Notes: generated by a model from the sequence alone, not told the origin. A stretch of 64,000 nucleotides of DNA from Bacillus tianshenii (GCA_020524525.2 CP129018.1:186001-250000); one strand, 5' to 3'. Positions 51,395 through 61,317 are shown, counted from the first letter of the stretch. A program made the numbers and translations.

Positions 51395-52540
51395 ATGGAG
51401 CGGTTGCAGTCTGAACAGCAGTTTATCCAAAGACTTGTAACATTAATTATAAAAAAACAAACAATGATTATTGAAAACTGGTTAAAAGCGACATATTTTA
51501 CTGAGGATGATCCCTTTTATGAGGAGATTGTACAAAATGCTAAAAAAACCATTACGTTAATTCTTCTTTACTTAGAAGAGCAGAATGAAACATACATGAT
51601 TGACTTAACAAAAAAAGTTGCAAAGGAACGGATTGAAGCAGGGGTTAACATTAGTGAATTTGTTAGTAATATAAATATCGGACGAACAATTATAAATGAA
51701 TTGATTTCTGTTTCTGACCTAAATGATAAAGAAAAGTTAAGCAGCATGATGATAATTGATGATGTTTTCCATATCTATTTGTACCATTCTGTAAAGGAAT
51801 ATACGAAGTTAAAAGATGAAATTATTACGAAGAAGAATTTGTTCATTCAAGAAATGCATAGTGACCGACTTACAGTTCTCGGACAAATTGCTGCAAGCTT
51901 TGCCCATGAATTTCGTAACCCGTTGACATCGATAAAGGGGTTTATGAAAATCCTTTCCCGAAAGTTTAAAGGGGATAAAGAAGCAAGAACGTATTTTTCA
52001 ATTATTGATCAAGAAATGGAGAGCTTGGAAGAGAAGGTGTCTCAATTTTTATTCTTATCAAAAGTAAGAGGATTAGATGATACGACAGACAAAGTCGATT
52101 TAAATAACCTGGTGCAAAAAATGGTTAACTTCTTATATCCTCGTTTTGTAGATGAAAACATTGAAGTTAAAGTAAATTTAGATGAGGATTGTTTTATTGA
52201 GGCTGTAGAAGAGCAAGTTAAGCAAGTATTATTAAATATTTTAACGAATGCAGTTGAAGAATTAGCATCGATAACGAAAAAGAGATATATCAAAATTGAT
52301 AGTTGGAAAGAGAATAATCAAGTTATTTTGGAACTGTCTAATAACGGGCCTCAAATACCTGGACATTTGCAAGAAGATATTTTTGAGCCATTTGTGACAA
52401 CGAAAGACCTAGGAACAGGATTAGGGTTATCGGTTTGTAAGCAAATTGTTGAAAAGCATTCAGGAAGATTAGAAGTTACATCAGATGAGGATTGGACAAC
52501 GTTTAAAATTTTCTTTCAAAATATAGAAGAGCCCGCCTAA
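51395..52540 (+). CDS. Soluble sensor histidine kinase (HisK_N type)
   Basis: A 381-residue cytoplasmic kinase with no membrane segment. Residues 1 to about 150 form a helical sensory domain (ENWLKATYFTEDDPF, RIEAGVNISEFVSN) like the HisK_N/RsbRD_N class. The H-box ASFAHEFRNPLTSIKGFMKI has the phospho-acceptor His171, the N-box is LLNILTNAVEEL and the G-box LGTGLGLSVCKQIV. No response regulator is adjacent, as with orphan sporulation kinases that feed Spo0F. ATG with ATAGGAG upstream. A phosphorelay role is inferred from its soluble form and the neighbouring sda. Confidence 0.85.
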   Translation: MERLQSEQQFIQRLVTLIIKKQTMIIENWLKATYFTEDDPFYEEIVQNAKKTITLILLYLEEQNETYMIDLTKKVAKERIEAGVNISEFVSNINIGRTIINELISVSDLNDKEKLSSMMIIDDVFHIYLYHSVKEYTKLKDEIITKKNLFIQEMHSDRLTVLGQIAASFAHEFRNPLTSIKGFMKILSRKFKGDKEARTYFSIIDQEMESLEEKVSQFLFLSKVRGLDDTTDKVDLNNLVQKMVNFLYPRFVDENIEVKVNLDEDCFIEAVEEQVKQVLLNILTNAVEELASITKKRYIKIDSWKENNQVILELSNNGPQIPGHLQEDIFEPFVTTKDLGTGLGLSVCKQIVEKHSGRLEVTSDEDWTTFKIFFQNIEEPA

Positions 52541-52556
52541 ATTGGTGGGCTCTTGT
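52527..52556 (+). terminator. Terminator after the kinase gene
   Basis: AAGAGCCCGCC (52527-52537) pairs with GGTGGGCTCTT (52544-52554), one G-U pair; the stop codon lies in the loop. Weak U tract. Confidence 0.65.
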
Positions 52557-52647
52557 ACGTTCTATATTGTGTAAGGGACGAAGAGCGGTCCCCTCCACAT
52601 TCTGTCTTATGCTTGTCGCCCCTGGTCAAGCCGCCTCCGCTTTTCTT

Positions 52648-55600
52648 TTAGTAAACGTTAAAGTAGCGTGCTTCTGGGTGGGCGAAGACGATTGCTGAGA
52701 CTGAAGCTTCAGGGTGCATCATATAGCCGTCTGTTAAGTCGACGCCGATTTCTTCAGGGCGAATGAGTTTGAAGAGCTTTTCTTGGTCCTCAAGGTTCGG
52801 GCAAGCTGGATAGCCGAATGAAAAACGTTGGCCTTGATATTTAGCTGAGAAAAGCTTCTGCATCGTCATATCGACAGGATCAGGGAATCCCCAATTGTCT
52901 CGCATAAGCTCATGGACTCTTTCTGCTAAGCCTTCTGCTGTTTCAAGGGCAAGAGCTTGTAAGGCATGGTTCTTAAGGAACTCTCCGTTTTCTTTAAGCT
53001 GTTCTGCTTTTTCTCTTACCCCGAGGCCAGCTGTTACGGTGATGAAGCCTACATAATCCATTTCTCCACTCGAAACAGGGCGGAGAAAATCTGCAAGACA
53101 GAGGTAAGGCTCTTTCTTCTGACGCGGAAATTCAAAGCGTTCAATTACTTTGCTTGTGTCTTCTGGATCATACACAATGACAGAATTGCCGTCAGCTTGT
53201 GCAGGGAAGAAGCGATAGACAGCTCCAGCCTTCATAAAACCTTCTTGCTTTGCTTCGTTCAACAATTCTTCGATTAAATTTTTTAACTCCACAGCCTTCG
53301 GATGGCCTTCTTCAAGCATTTTTTTAACTTTCCCTTTTAAACCGAGGTGGTGGCCGATTAATGTTTGGTAGTTAATATATGGTTGAATATGTGAAAGGTC
53401 ATAATTTTTAATGACATGCTGTTTCGTGTCTTTTGGTATGTGCAATTGGACATCTGTTGCAACATTCGAACGTACTTTTGTTAAGGTTGCAGTAGCTGTA
53501 GCAGTATCATTGCTTTCAGAAGCAGCTGCAACTTTCGGCTTTTCTGACTTCTTGATTAATCCTTTATTCAAATCGTTTGCTAAGCTTAAGCCATTCATTG
53601 CATCTTTTGCATATAGTACATTTCCTGTATATTCTGGTGAAATTTTATTATTAGTAAACTTTCTAGATAATGCCGCGCCTCCGACTAGAATCGGAACAGA
53701 AATATTTGCTTGTCGTAAGTCTTGAGCTGTAATGACCATTTGCTGTGCTGATTTTACAAGAAGACCTGAAAGTCCAATAATGTCAGGTGACTCAGCTTTG
53801 ACGGCTTTGATTAAGTCAGGTGGAGTTACCTTAATACCTAGGTCTACTACTTCAAAGCCATTATTGCTTAAAATAATGTCAACTAAGTTTTTACCGATAT
53901 CATGCACATCACCTTTAACAGTGGCAAGTAACACTTTTCCTTTCTTGCCTGTGTCATCACCTGCTTCCATGAAGTCCTCAAGGAAAGCAACAGACGCTTT
54001 CATGACTTCCGCACTTTGCAATACTTCCGCAACGATTAATTGGTTGTCATTGAACAATTCACCGACCTTTGCCATGCCATCCATTAATGGTCCGTTTATA
54101 ATATCAAGTGGTTTATCATACTTCGTTAAAGCAATTTCAAGGTCTGGAATTAAACCTTCTTTTGTTCCTTCTATTACATATTCGGCAAGGCGTTCTGGTA
54201 ATGGTAATTGTTTTGTGTTCTTCTTTTGCTTTGTTTTCTTGCCACGGTAATGCGCTGTGAAATCTGCAAGAATTTGGTCGCCTGTTTCAAACAGAAGCTT
54301 CTCAGCTAGTTCGATTTCTTCCTTTGGAATTGAGGCGAAGCGTTCGAGTTTCTCTGTATTGACAATCGCATAGTCTAAGCCTGCTTGTGTACAGTGATAC
54401 ATATAAACAGCGTTTAACACTTCACGTCCTGCTGGAGGAAGTCCGAAAGAGACATTACTAACCCCAAGGATTGTTAAACAATGCGGGAACTTTTCTTTAA
54501 TGATACGAATGCCTTCAACTGTTTCCTTTGCAGAGCCAATATATGCTTCATCACCTGTGCCGACAGGGAAGACAAGCGGGTCAAAGATTAAGTCAGATGG
54601 GTCTAACCCATGACGATTTACAAGAATATCGTATGAACGTTCTGCCACTTCAAGCTTCCGTTCAGCAGTAACGGCCATGCCTACTTCATCAATTGTCCCA
54701 ATCACAACCGCCGCTCCATATTGTTTAATGAGCGGGAGTGTTTTCTCAAAGCGTTCTTCTCCATCTTCAAGGTTTATGGAGTTAATAATCGCTTTACCTT
54801 GAGAATAAGAAAGAGCTTTTTCAATAACAAGGTTATCTGTTGAGTCAATTACAATCGGTACTTTTACTTTTTGTGTAACTTGCTGCATGAATTGTTCCAT
54901 GTCCTGCAGCTCATCGCGGTCAGGATTTGCTAAGCAAATATCGATGACATGTGCACCATTCTTTACTTGCTTCCGGGCAATTTCTGAAGCTTCTTCGTAC
55001 TTTCCATCTGTAATTAAGTCACGGAATTTCTTAGAGCCAATGACATTGGTCCGTTCTCCGACAAGAAGGGGACGCATCGTTTCATCATAAATAAGCGGCT
55101 CAATGCCAGAGACTTTATGAGCTTCATTTTGTTCATGTTTTGTGCGTGGTGGATAGTTTTTCACTACTTCAGCAATAGCACTAATATGTTCTGGCGTTGT
55201 ACCACAGCATCCGCCGACGATATTTAACCAACCTTTTTCAGCAAAAGCCTGAAGCTTCTTTGCTAATGATTCAGGTGTTTCGTGATAATTCCCTTCCTCA
55301 TCAGGCAGTCCTGCGTTTGGATAACAATGAACGGCGCAATCTGCTAAGTTTGAAAGAGAGCGAAGGTGATCACGCATAAATTCTGGACCTGTTGCACAGT
55401 TAAGTCCGACAGCAGTTGGTTTCATATGTTCAATTGAAATATAGAAGCTTTCGATATTTTGTCCTGCAAGCGTTGTGCCCATAGGTTCAATTGTACCCGA
55501 AATAATCAGTGGTAATGTCTTTCCTGTCGCTTGTTGTGCTCGTTGAATACCGAGATAGCCTGCTTTGACATTTAACGTATCTTGGCTTGTTTCTAATAAA

Positions 55601-56076
55601 ATAAGATCAGAACCACCGTCAATTAAACCCTTTGCTTGTATTTCATAGTTCTCAATTAATTCCTCAAACGTAATTCCGCCTGTTACTGCTAATGTTTTTG
55701 TAGTAGGACCCATCGCTCCAGCCACAAAGCGAGGGTGGTCAGGTGTCGAAAATTCTTTCGCCGCCTTAACAGCAAGCTCTGCAGAACGACGGTTAATCTC
55801 ATATGCTTGATGTCCTAGATCATATTCATCTAAAACAAATGGCGTCCCACCGAAAGAATTGGTTTCAATAATATCTGCTCCTGCTTCTAGATATGAGCGA
55901 TGAATCCATTCCACTACGTGGGGAGCAGTAAGGTTTAAGTTTTCATTACAACCTTCATAATCAACACCGCCAAAGTCTTCTGCAGATAGATCAGCTTGCT
56001 GGAGCATGGTGCCCATTGCTCCGTCAAAGATAAGGATCTTTTGTTGTAGTTGTTGTTCGAATATATTGTTAGACAT
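52648..56076 (-). CDS. metH: Cobalamin-dependent methionine synthase
   Basis: Transfers a methyl group from methyl-tetrahydrofolate via methylcobalamin to homocysteine. It has 1142 aa with all four modules: homocysteine domain (1 to about 320; zinc Cys in [10 protein letters not shown] and [12 protein letters not shown]), folate domain (about 345-610; [16 protein letters not shown]), cobalamin domain with lower-ligand motif [13 protein letters not shown] (about 755-767), and C-terminal SAM-dependent reactivation domain with [18 protein letters not shown] 56076 has GGAAGG upstream. It overlaps yitJ by 8 bases and shares its S-box. B. subtilis relies on MetE instead. Confidence 0.96.
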   Translation of the reverse strand: MSNNIFEQQLQQKILIFDGAMGTMLQQADLSAEDFGGVDYEGCNENLNLTAPHVVEWIHRSYLEAGADIIETNSFGGTPFVLDEYDLGHQAYEINRRSAELAVKAAKEFSTPDHPRFVAGAMGPTTKTLAVTGGITFEELIENYEIQAKGLIDGGSDLILLETSQDTLNVKAGYLGIQRAQQATGKTLPLIISGTIEPMGTTLAGQNIESFYISIEHMKPTAVGLNCATGPEFMRDHLRSLSNLADCAVHCYPNAGLPDEEGNYHETPESLAKKLQAFAEKGWLNIVGGCCGTTPEHISAIAEVVKNYPPRTKHEQNEAHKVSGIEPLIYDETMRPLLVGERTNVIGSKKFRDLITDGKYEEASEIARKQVKNGAHVIDICLANPDRDELQDMEQFMQQVTQKVKVPIVIDSTDNLVIEKALSYSQGKAIINSINLEDGEERFEKTLPLIKQYGAAVVIGTIDEVGMAVTAERKLEVAERSYDILVNRHGLDPSDLIFDPLVFPVGTGDEAYIGSAKETVEGIRIIKEKFPHCLTILGVSNVSFGLPPAGREVLNAVYMYHCTQAGLDYAIVNTEKLERFASIPKEEIELAEKLLFETGDQILADFTAHYRGKKTKQKKNTKQLPLPERLAEYVIEGTKEGLIPDLEIALTKYDKPLDIINGPLMDGMAKVGELFNDNQLIVAEVLQSAEVMKASVAFLEDFMEAGDDTGKKGKVLLATVKGDVHDIGKNLVDIILSNNGFEVVDLGIKVTPPDLIKAVKAESPDIIGLSGLLVKSAQQMVITAQDLRQANISVPILVGGAALSRKFTNNKISPEYTGNVLYAKDAMNGLSLANDLNKGLIKKSEKPKVAAASESNDTATATATLTKVRSNVATDVQLHIPKDTKQHVIKNYDLSHIQPYINYQTLIGHHLGLKGKVKKMLEEGHPKAVELKNLIEELLNEAKQEGFMKAGAVYRFFPAQADGNSVIVYDPEDTSKVIERFEFPRQKKEPYLCLADFLRPVSSGEMDYVGFITVTAGLGVREKAEQLKENGEFLKNHALQALALETAEGLAERVHELMRDNWGFPDPVDMTMQKLFSAKYQGQRFSFGYPACPNLEDQEKLFKLIRPEEIGVDLTDGYMMHPEASVSAIVFAHPEARYFNVY

Positions 56077-57916
56077 GATGAACCTTCCTTTCTGCATTTG
56101 ACGAATAGTGGTCGTTAATATAGCGAGTGAGTGCTGCAGTTATCTCATATCGAATAAATGGCGTAATTAAATAAATACCATTAAAATATTGAACAGCCGT
56201 ATCAATTAGTGACTTTGAAATCGCTATTCCTTCAGCTTGAGCTTTTTCGCGATCATTTCCACAGGCCGCCATGCGTTCACGGATTGATTCTGAAAGTTTA
56301 ATGCCGGGCACTTCATGGTGAAGGAACTCTGCGTTTCTGGAACTAACAAGCGGCATTACACCTATATAAATTGGTGTATGAAGGTGTTTCGTTGCATGAT
56401 AAACCTCTTCAATTTGTTCCTCTGAGTAAACAGGCTGACTAATAAAATAATCTGCTCCGTATTCAATTTTCTTTTCTAGTCGTTTTACTGCTCGGTCCAG
56501 ATGACGGACATTTGGATTAAAGGCTGCTCCGACTGAGAAAGAACATTTTTGCTTTAGTGGTTTCCCAGAGAAGGATACGCCTTCATTTAATTGTTTAATA
56601 AATTGAATGAGCTCAAATGATGATAAGTCATAGACAGAGCTTGCTCCTGGAAAGTCGCCAACCTTTGTTGGATCGCCTGTAATGGCTAGTACATCATGAA
56701 TACCTAGTGTATGAAGACCCATTAAATGTGATTGCAAGCCAATTAAGTTACGGTCTCGGCATGTAATATGCACAAGCGGACGTACATCATATTCCTGTTT
56801 CGCAATTGCTGCCATAGCGGAATTACTGATTCTTGGTGAAGCAAGCGAATTATCAGCCATCGTTAAGGCATCAATATTTACGTCTTTCAAAGCTTTTGTG
56901 CCTTCGAAAAATTTAGCTGTGTCTAAATGCTTCGGTGGATCTAATTCAACAATGACTGAACGCCGCTTTTTGGCAATTTCATGCAGTGGCTCTTCTGTAC
57001 GTTCCTTTTCTTGGATCACTGTTTCTGATTGATAAGGCTTCACATGTTTTTCTGTAACAGGAGGAAGCCCCTTTAACTTTTTGCTAAAAGCACGAATATG
57101 CTCAGGTGTAGTGCCGCAACATCCGCCTAGAAGACGTACACCTTGAGCACGAAGGTCAGCGGCCCGTTCACCAAAGTAACTAGCATCGGACTCATAGACA
57201 AAACGTCCGTCTACATATTCAGGCAGGCTTGCGTTAGGATAAGCTGATAAATAGGCATTCTCTAGCAGTGGAACCTGCTCTAATGACTGAATAATATGGT
57301 AAGGTCCAAGACGACAGTTAATCCCAACAATATCTGCCCCTAAGTCAGCAAGCTGTTTCAGCCCTTCAGCTACAGGGGTGCCATCTTGTAGAACACCGAC
57401 TTCATGCAGAGAAACCTGGGCCACAATTGGTTTATCTGTTTCTTCTCGTGCAATCTTTAATACTGTTTTAAGTTCAGCGAAATCGTAATAAGTTTCAAGC
57501 AGGATACCATCTACACCTTCTTTAAGGAGTGGATAGAGCTGTTCACGAAACGTTCGTTTTACTTCTGTTAAGGTGATATCTTGCTTTCGTATTCCTCTTA
57601 AGCCGCCGATTGTCCCAAGTACATATGCTTTGTTGTTAGCTGCTTTTTTGGCGATTTGTACGGCTTTTTCGTTTAAATCTTTCACATGCTCCTCAAGTCC
57701 GTAGCGAGCAAGCTTAATGTAGTTTGCGCCGTAAGTATTCGTTTGAATAACATCAGCACCAGCTTCTAAGTATGCTTGGTGAATTTGTTCAATTCTTTCT
57801 GGCTGTGTTGCATTTAATTCTTCAAAGCAAAAATCAATGCCGTATGAATAGAGAAGTGTCCCCATTGCACCGTCACCAATTAATATGCGTTCCTTTAAAT
57901 CTTCACGTAAACCCAT
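56069..57916 (-). CDS. yitJ: Homocysteine S-methyltransferase / methylenetetrahydrofolate reductase fusion (YitJ)
   Basis: A 615-residue bifunctional protein. The N-terminal half (about 1-300) is a homocysteine methyltransferase barrel with zinc Cys in GINCRLGP and [13 protein letters not shown]. The C-terminal half (about 325-605) is a MetF-like reductase: [19 protein letters not shown] and [12 protein letters not shown]. It provides 5-methyl-THF and probably methylates homocysteine. ATG 57916 has GGTGG 8 bases upstream; GTGs at 57925/57928 are alternatives. It is controlled by the S-box just upstream and is coupled to metH. Confidence 0.95.
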   Translation of the reverse strand: MGLREDLKERILIGDGAMGTLLYSYGIDFCFEELNATQPERIEQIHQAYLEAGADVIQTNTYGANYIKLARYGLEEHVKDLNEKAVQIAKKAANNKAYVLGTIGGLRGIRKQDITLTEVKRTFREQLYPLLKEGVDGILLETYYDFAELKTVLKIAREETDKPIVAQVSLHEVGVLQDGTPVAEGLKQLADLGADIVGINCRLGPYHIIQSLEQVPLLENAYLSAYPNASLPEYVDGRFVYESDASYFGERAADLRAQGVRLLGGCCGTTPEHIRAFSKKLKGLPPVTEKHVKPYQSETVIQEKERTEEPLHEIAKKRRSVIVELDPPKHLDTAKFFEGTKALKDVNIDALTMADNSLASPRISNSAMAAIAKQEYDVRPLVHITCRDRNLIGLQSHLMGLHTLGIHDVLAITGDPTKVGDFPGASSVYDLSSFELIQFIKQLNEGVSFSGKPLKQKCSFSVGAAFNPNVRHLDRAVKRLEKKIEYGADYFISQPVYSEEQIEEVYHATKHLHTPIYIGVMPLVSSRNAEFLHHEVPGIKLSESIRERMAACGNDREKAQAEGIAISKSLIDTAVQYFNGIYLITPFIRYEITAALTRYINDHYSSNAERKVHHV

Positions 57917-57937
57917 CGGTTGCACCACCTTTTTCCA

Positions 57938-57979
57938 TTAAAAAAGCCCTTTTTCTTGAGTAACAAGAAGAAGGGCTTT
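57938..57979 (-). terminator. S-box expression-platform terminator
   Basis: Minus strand: AAAGCCCTTCTTCTTG, short loop, CAAGAAAAAGGGCTTT, then U tract (A run 57938-57945). It sits between the aptamer and yitJ. Confidence 0.92.
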
Positions 57980-57994
57980 GCGATTTTACTTCTT

Positions 57995-58092
57995 CTTATC
58001 TTTCAAGTTGAAACTTGCTGGATTTAGCACCTGACCAATCGGCTGGTTGCTGAGATATCAAAGGGCCAGTTCCCTCCATCTCTCGAGATAAG
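57995..58092 (-). ncRNA. SAM-I (S-box) riboswitch
   Basis: Minus strand: P1 CTTATCT (58092-58086) closes with AGATAAG (58001-57995). Inside are the S-box hallmarks CGAGAGATGGAGGGAACTGG, GCAACC and GGTGCTAAATCCAGCAA. With the downstream terminator this is a transcriptional OFF switch that stops yitJ-metH expression when S-adenosylmethionine is plentiful. Confidence 0.96.
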
Positions 58093-58221
58093 AATCTTGC
58101 TATTTAATTATGCTTTCACAGAAAAGCATTTGATCTATGGCTTGTTATGTATTGTACAATGTACACCACCTTTATTTGAATTGCAAGAACATTTTTATTA
58201 AATAAAAAACGTATAAAGAAA

Positions 58222-58257
58222 ACAGTCCTGCTGTCAAGATTGTGACAACAGGACTGT
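58222..58257 (-). terminator. Terminator of the DUF3941 gene
   Basis: ACAGTCCTGCTGTCA (58222-58236) pairs with TGACAACAGGACTGT (58243-58257), one G-U pair on the RNA; U-rich on the minus strand. Confidence 0.88.
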
Positions 58258-58263
58258 ATTCGC

Positions 58264-58389
58264 TTACAAATGATCTGTCTTTTTTGAAAATTGAAATTTA
58301 CCATCTTGCCGGTTTTTTTCACGAATTTCATTCTTCTTTGCGCGTTTTGCGTTGTTATCTAACGGCTTCTTATCATTATCTTTTGTCAT
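58264..58389 (-). CDS. DUF3941-like mini-protein
   Basis: A 41-residue, strongly basic polar protein: MTKDNDKKPLDNNAKRAKKN, then EIREKNRQDGKF and the end FSKKTDHL. The DNNAKRxxKN centre and SKKTDHL end match what I recall of the DUF3941 family of Bacillus mini-proteins. RBS AAAGGAG lies in the loop of an upstream hairpin. Own terminator. Function unknown; probably intrinsically disordered. Confidence 0.75.
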   Translation of the reverse strand: MTKDNDKKPLDNNAKRAKKNEIREKNRQDGKFQFSKKTDHL

Positions 58390-58393
58390 ATTA

Positions 58394-58423
58394 AAACACA
58401 GCTCCTTTCCTCATGCTGTGTTT
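58394..58423 (-). terminator. Hairpin between degV gene and DUF3941 gene
   Basis: AAACACAGC/GCTGTGTTT (58394-58402 and 58415-58423). On the minus strand TTTTAA follows, so it can end the DegV transcript; the loop also contains the AAAGGA of the next gene's RBS. Confidence 0.6.
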
Positions 58424-58447
58424 ATTTTCTGCGATTAGGTATGTGTT

Positions 58448-59308
58448 TTATTCTTCTGCATCATTCATAAAGAAAACTGCAACAGTGCCAGGACCGACAT
58501 GTGCCCCAATAGCAGAACCAACTTCATTAATAATGAAGTCTTTTGTTCCAAATTTTTCAGTGAACATTTCTTTCACTTGCTGAGCAGCTTCTTCATCAGC
58601 AGCATGTGTAATGCAAACAGTTTGCTTGTCTAAATTTTTTGCACGTTCCTCAGCGAGTTCTAGAAGACGTCTAAACAACTTTTTGCGCCCACGGATTTTT
58701 TCGAGAGGAAGCAGCTTGCCATCCTCTAAATGAAGAATTGGTTTTATATTAAGCAGACCGCCAACAAAGGCAGATGTTTTGCTAATACGTCCTCCGCGGT
58801 ATAAATATTCTAAGGAATCAACTGTGAAGATATGTTCCATTTGCTCGCCTAACGCTTTTACAACCTGTAAGATTTCATCCTTGCTCTTACCAGCTTTGGC
58901 CATTTCAGCAGCTCTTTTGACAATGTAGCCTTGCCCAAGTGAAGCGCACTTTGTATTAACAACTGTTACATCAAGGTTCGGATGTTGACTAATGACATTT
59001 TCCTTCATCATTTCAGCTGTTTGAAACGTACCAGACAAGTCAGCTGAAAAGGAGAGATAAATGGCTGATTGTTCTTGCTTTGCAATGTCGGTGAACGTTT
59101 CTTCAAATATTGCTGGCGACACTTGAGAGGTTTTTGCGACTTTTTCAGCCCGCATCTCATTGTAGAGAGTTGTTGGGGTGATTGTTTCGCCATCTAAATA
59201 GTCATTACCTTCTATGTGCACACCAAATGGTAAGCAAGTAATGTCAAGTTCTTTCATCATTTCTTTTGATAAATCACAACCAGTATCGGTGATAATTTTC
59301 ACACTCAT
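58448..59308 (-). CDS. yitS: DegV family fatty-acid-binding protein
   Basis: A 286-residue DegV/FakB-type protein that binds a fatty acid in its core; FakB proteins present it to the kinase FakA. Motifs: KIITDTGCDLSKEMM, AKTSQVSPAIFEE, SFSADLSGTFQTA, VNTKCASLGQGYIV, SLEYLYRGGRIS and INEVGSAIGAHVGPGTVAVFF. ATG with GAAGGTGAAA upstream. Placement beside yitT suggests the yitS orthologue; the paralogue name is less certain than the family. Confidence 0.87.
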   Translation of the reverse strand: MSVKIITDTGCDLSKEMMKELDITCLPFGVHIEGNDYLDGETITPTTLYNEMRAEKVAKTSQVSPAIFEETFTDIAKQEQSAIYLSFSADLSGTFQTAEMMKENVISQHPNLDVTVVNTKCASLGQGYIVKRAAEMAKAGKSKDEILQVVKALGEQMEHIFTVDSLEYLYRGGRISKTSAFVGGLLNIKPILHLEDGKLLPLEKIRGRKKLFRRLLELAEERAKNLDKQTVCITHAADEEAAQQVKEMFTEKFGTKDFIINEVGSAIGAHVGPGTVAVFFMNDAEE

Positions 59309-59448
59309 TGTTTCACCTTCTTTCGTTTTTGTAGCTTTATTTTAAGTCTGTATAGTTGATTTTTCAACGAAAGAGGAATAAATTATGCAAGCAATGAAGA
59401 AGAATTTAAAAAATTATACGATTTGTTGTCAAAAAATAAAAGAAATGA

Positions 59449-59477
59449 TTTAAACATTGAGAGAGAGTCGTTATAAT
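59449..59477 (+). promoter_or_regulatory. Promoter of yitT
   Basis: TTTAAA (59449-59454), 17-base spacer, TATAAT (59472-59477). Confidence 0.5.
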
Positions 59478-59543
59478 GAGAAAGGCAAATTTGAGGATAT
59501 GTTACTTAACATATAAAACATGCAATGTAAAAAGGAGGAGTTA

Positions 59544-60392
59544 ATGTTGATGGTGTGGATGGAGGCGAAAAAAGTCGCTGTTGTTATATTCGGGGCAATG
59601 TTAAATGCGGTTGCCATGAATTTGTTTCTAATTCCAGCAAATGTTTATGCCAGCGGCTTTACGGGTATCGCCCAATTAACATCTAGTTTATTAATGAGAG
59701 TACTTCCTATAGATGATATTACAGGTATTTTGCTCTTGCTCATGAATATTCCGGTTGCCATTCTTGGCTGGAAGAAAGTTGGTAAGAGCTTTACTGTTTA
59801 TAGCTTTATTAATGTTGTCTTTACGAGTATTTTCATGCAAATTATTCCAGTTACTTCATTGTCGCCAGATATCTTATTAAATGCTGTATTCGGCGGTGTT
59901 GTGGCAGCCATCGGTATCGGTTTCACACTCAAATGGGGTGCTTCAACTGGTGGTATGGATATTATTGCGATGATTATTTCTCGTATGAAAGATCGCCCAA
60001 TTGGAATTTATTTCTTGCTTATGAATTCTGTGATAACAGGGGCAGCAGGTCTCCTATTCGGTTGGGAAAAAGCGCTCTATACACTTGTGACATTATATGT
60101 CTCAACTCGTGTAATTGATGCGATCCATACTCGTCATGAAAAGCTAACAGCTATGATTATTACAAAGAAAGCTGAAGATCTTGAGAAAGCAATCCATAGC
60201 AAGCTAGTCCGTGGAATTACGACTGTGCCAGCTCGGGGAGCATTTTCAAAGGAAGAAAAAGAAATGCTTATTATGGTAATTACACGGTACGAACTGTTCG
60301 ATCTAGAACAAATTATCCATGAGGTTGACCCTTCAGCGTTTACAAATATCGTTCAGACGACTGGAATCTTTGGATTTTTCAGGAGAGATTAA
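59544..60392 (+). CDS. yitT: YitT family membrane protein
   Basis: A 282-residue member of the YitT/DUF161 family: five to six membrane segments (FGAMLNAVAMNLFLIPANVY, GASTGGMDIIAMIISR) followed by a C-terminal soluble DUF2179 domain (about residues 195-280: HEKLTAMIITKK, RGITTVPARGAFS, FTNIVQTTGIFGFF). Function unknown, perhaps transport. ATG 59544 follows AAAGGAGGAG; TTG 59547 and ATG 59550 are close alternatives. Order degV-yitT-ipi is as in B. subtilis. Confidence 0.87.
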   Translation: MLMVWMEAKKVAVVIFGAMLNAVAMNLFLIPANVYASGFTGIAQLTSSLLMRVLPIDDITGILLLLMNIPVAILGWKKVGKSFTVYSFINVVFTSIFMQIIPVTSLSPDILLNAVFGGVVAAIGIGFTLKWGASTGGMDIIAMIISRMKDRPIGIYFLLMNSVITGAAGLLFGWEKALYTLVTLYVSTRVIDAIHTRHEKLTAMIITKKAEDLEKAIHSKLVRGITTVPARGAFSKEEKEMLIMVITRYELFDLEQIIHEVDPSAFTNIVQTTGIFGFFRRD

Positions 60393-60458
60393 TCAAATTG
60401 TAACTTTCACTTTTTCCTCTGGAGGAATACAATAGAAATGGAAAGGAGTGCAATCATT

Positions 60459-61277
60459 ATGAAAAAGTTTTTAGCTGTTATATTAACCGGCATATTGTTA
60501 GCAGGTTGTGGGCAAACAGCAGAAGATGAAAATCCACCAGCGGAAGATAAACCTCAAGACGAAGCCCAAGCAGCAGAAGAAACCTTAGAATCATTAGGTG
60601 CCTCTGCAGATATTCACCAAAGCGGTAAGGCAGTTATGTTTGATATGGAGCTTGCGAATAACGGTAGTGAGGATGCAGAATTAACGTACACATCTGGCCA
60701 ACAATATGAAATTGTGGTAACAAATGAAGAGAATGAAGAAGTGTACCGTTATTCTAAAGACCAGGCTTTTACAGAAGCTATTGAAGAGAAAACACTTCAA
60801 GCTGGAGAATCAATGACATGGCATGAAGAATGGACACCTCAAGATGCAAAGAGTGGTACTTATGAAGCGACAATTACATTAATGCCTGCAAAAGTAAATG
60901 GCGAGGAAGTATCAGAAAAGACATTTGAAATCTCAAAGACATTCGAAATCGAAGAGCAAGGAACAGCCTTCAAAAACCTACAAGTTGAAGGTGATGAAGG
61001 AAAGTATTCAATTACAGGTGAAGCTCGTGTATTTGAAGGAGTATTTTTCTACTCAGTAGAAGAAGGTCATGAATACCTTGTGGAGGAAACAAAAGTTGAC
61101 GTGAAGCAAGGTGCACCGAATTGGTCTCCTTTTACTATTGAATTAGATATTCCAAAAGAAGATCTTCCTGTTAACGGTACGGTAACATTAGTTCTTTATG
61201 AAAAGTCAGCAAAAGATGGACAACCAACGAATGTAACAACTATTAAAGTCGATGATATTCAAAAAGATTTAAATTAA
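60459..61277 (+). CDS. Lipoprotein with BsuPI and Gmad2-like domains
   Basis: A 272-residue lipoprotein (lipobox LLAGC, Cys17). After an acidic linker, a BsuPI domain (about 50-165: AVMFDMELANNGSEDAELTY, SGQQYEIVVTNEENEEVYRY, WTPQDAKSGTY) is followed by a beta-rich segment (about 175-265: YSITGEARVFEGVFFYSVEE) like the Gmad2 domain of spore/germination proteins. B. subtilis has ipi, the intracellular proteinase inhibitor, at this place; here the domain is exported and membrane-anchored. ATG 60459 with AAAGGAG upstream. Its job is unknown. Confidence 0.82.
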   Translation: MKKFLAVILTGILLAGCGQTAEDENPPAEDKPQDEAQAAEETLESLGASADIHQSGKAVMFDMELANNGSEDAELTYTSGQQYEIVVTNEENEEVYRYSKDQAFTEAIEEKTLQAGESMTWHEEWTPQDAKSGTYEATITLMPAKVNGEEVSEKTFEISKTFEIEEQGTAFKNLQVEGDEGKYSITGEARVFEGVFFYSVEEGHEYLVEETKVDVKQGAPNWSPFTIELDIPKEDLPVNGTVTLVLYEKSAKDGQPTNVTTIKVDDIQKDLN

Positions 61278-61288
61278 AATGACTAGAA

Positions 61289-61317
61289 AAGTCGGGGCGT
61301 TTTCCTCGGCTTTTTTT
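61289..61317 (+). terminator. Terminator after the BsuPI lipoprotein gene
   Basis: AAGTCGGGG, 6-base loop, CCTCGGCTT (two G-U pairs), then a T run. Confidence 0.82.

Noticed and set aside
52562-52647. Inverted repeat GGGAC/GTCCC after metH as a terminator
   Set aside because: There is no U tract on the minus strand and the pairing is short; I could not support a terminator for metH.
58116-58331. 71-codon minus-strand open frame near the S-box
   Set aside because: It overlaps the DUF3941 gene in another frame and contains its terminator; the 41-codon frame has the RBS and family resemblance.
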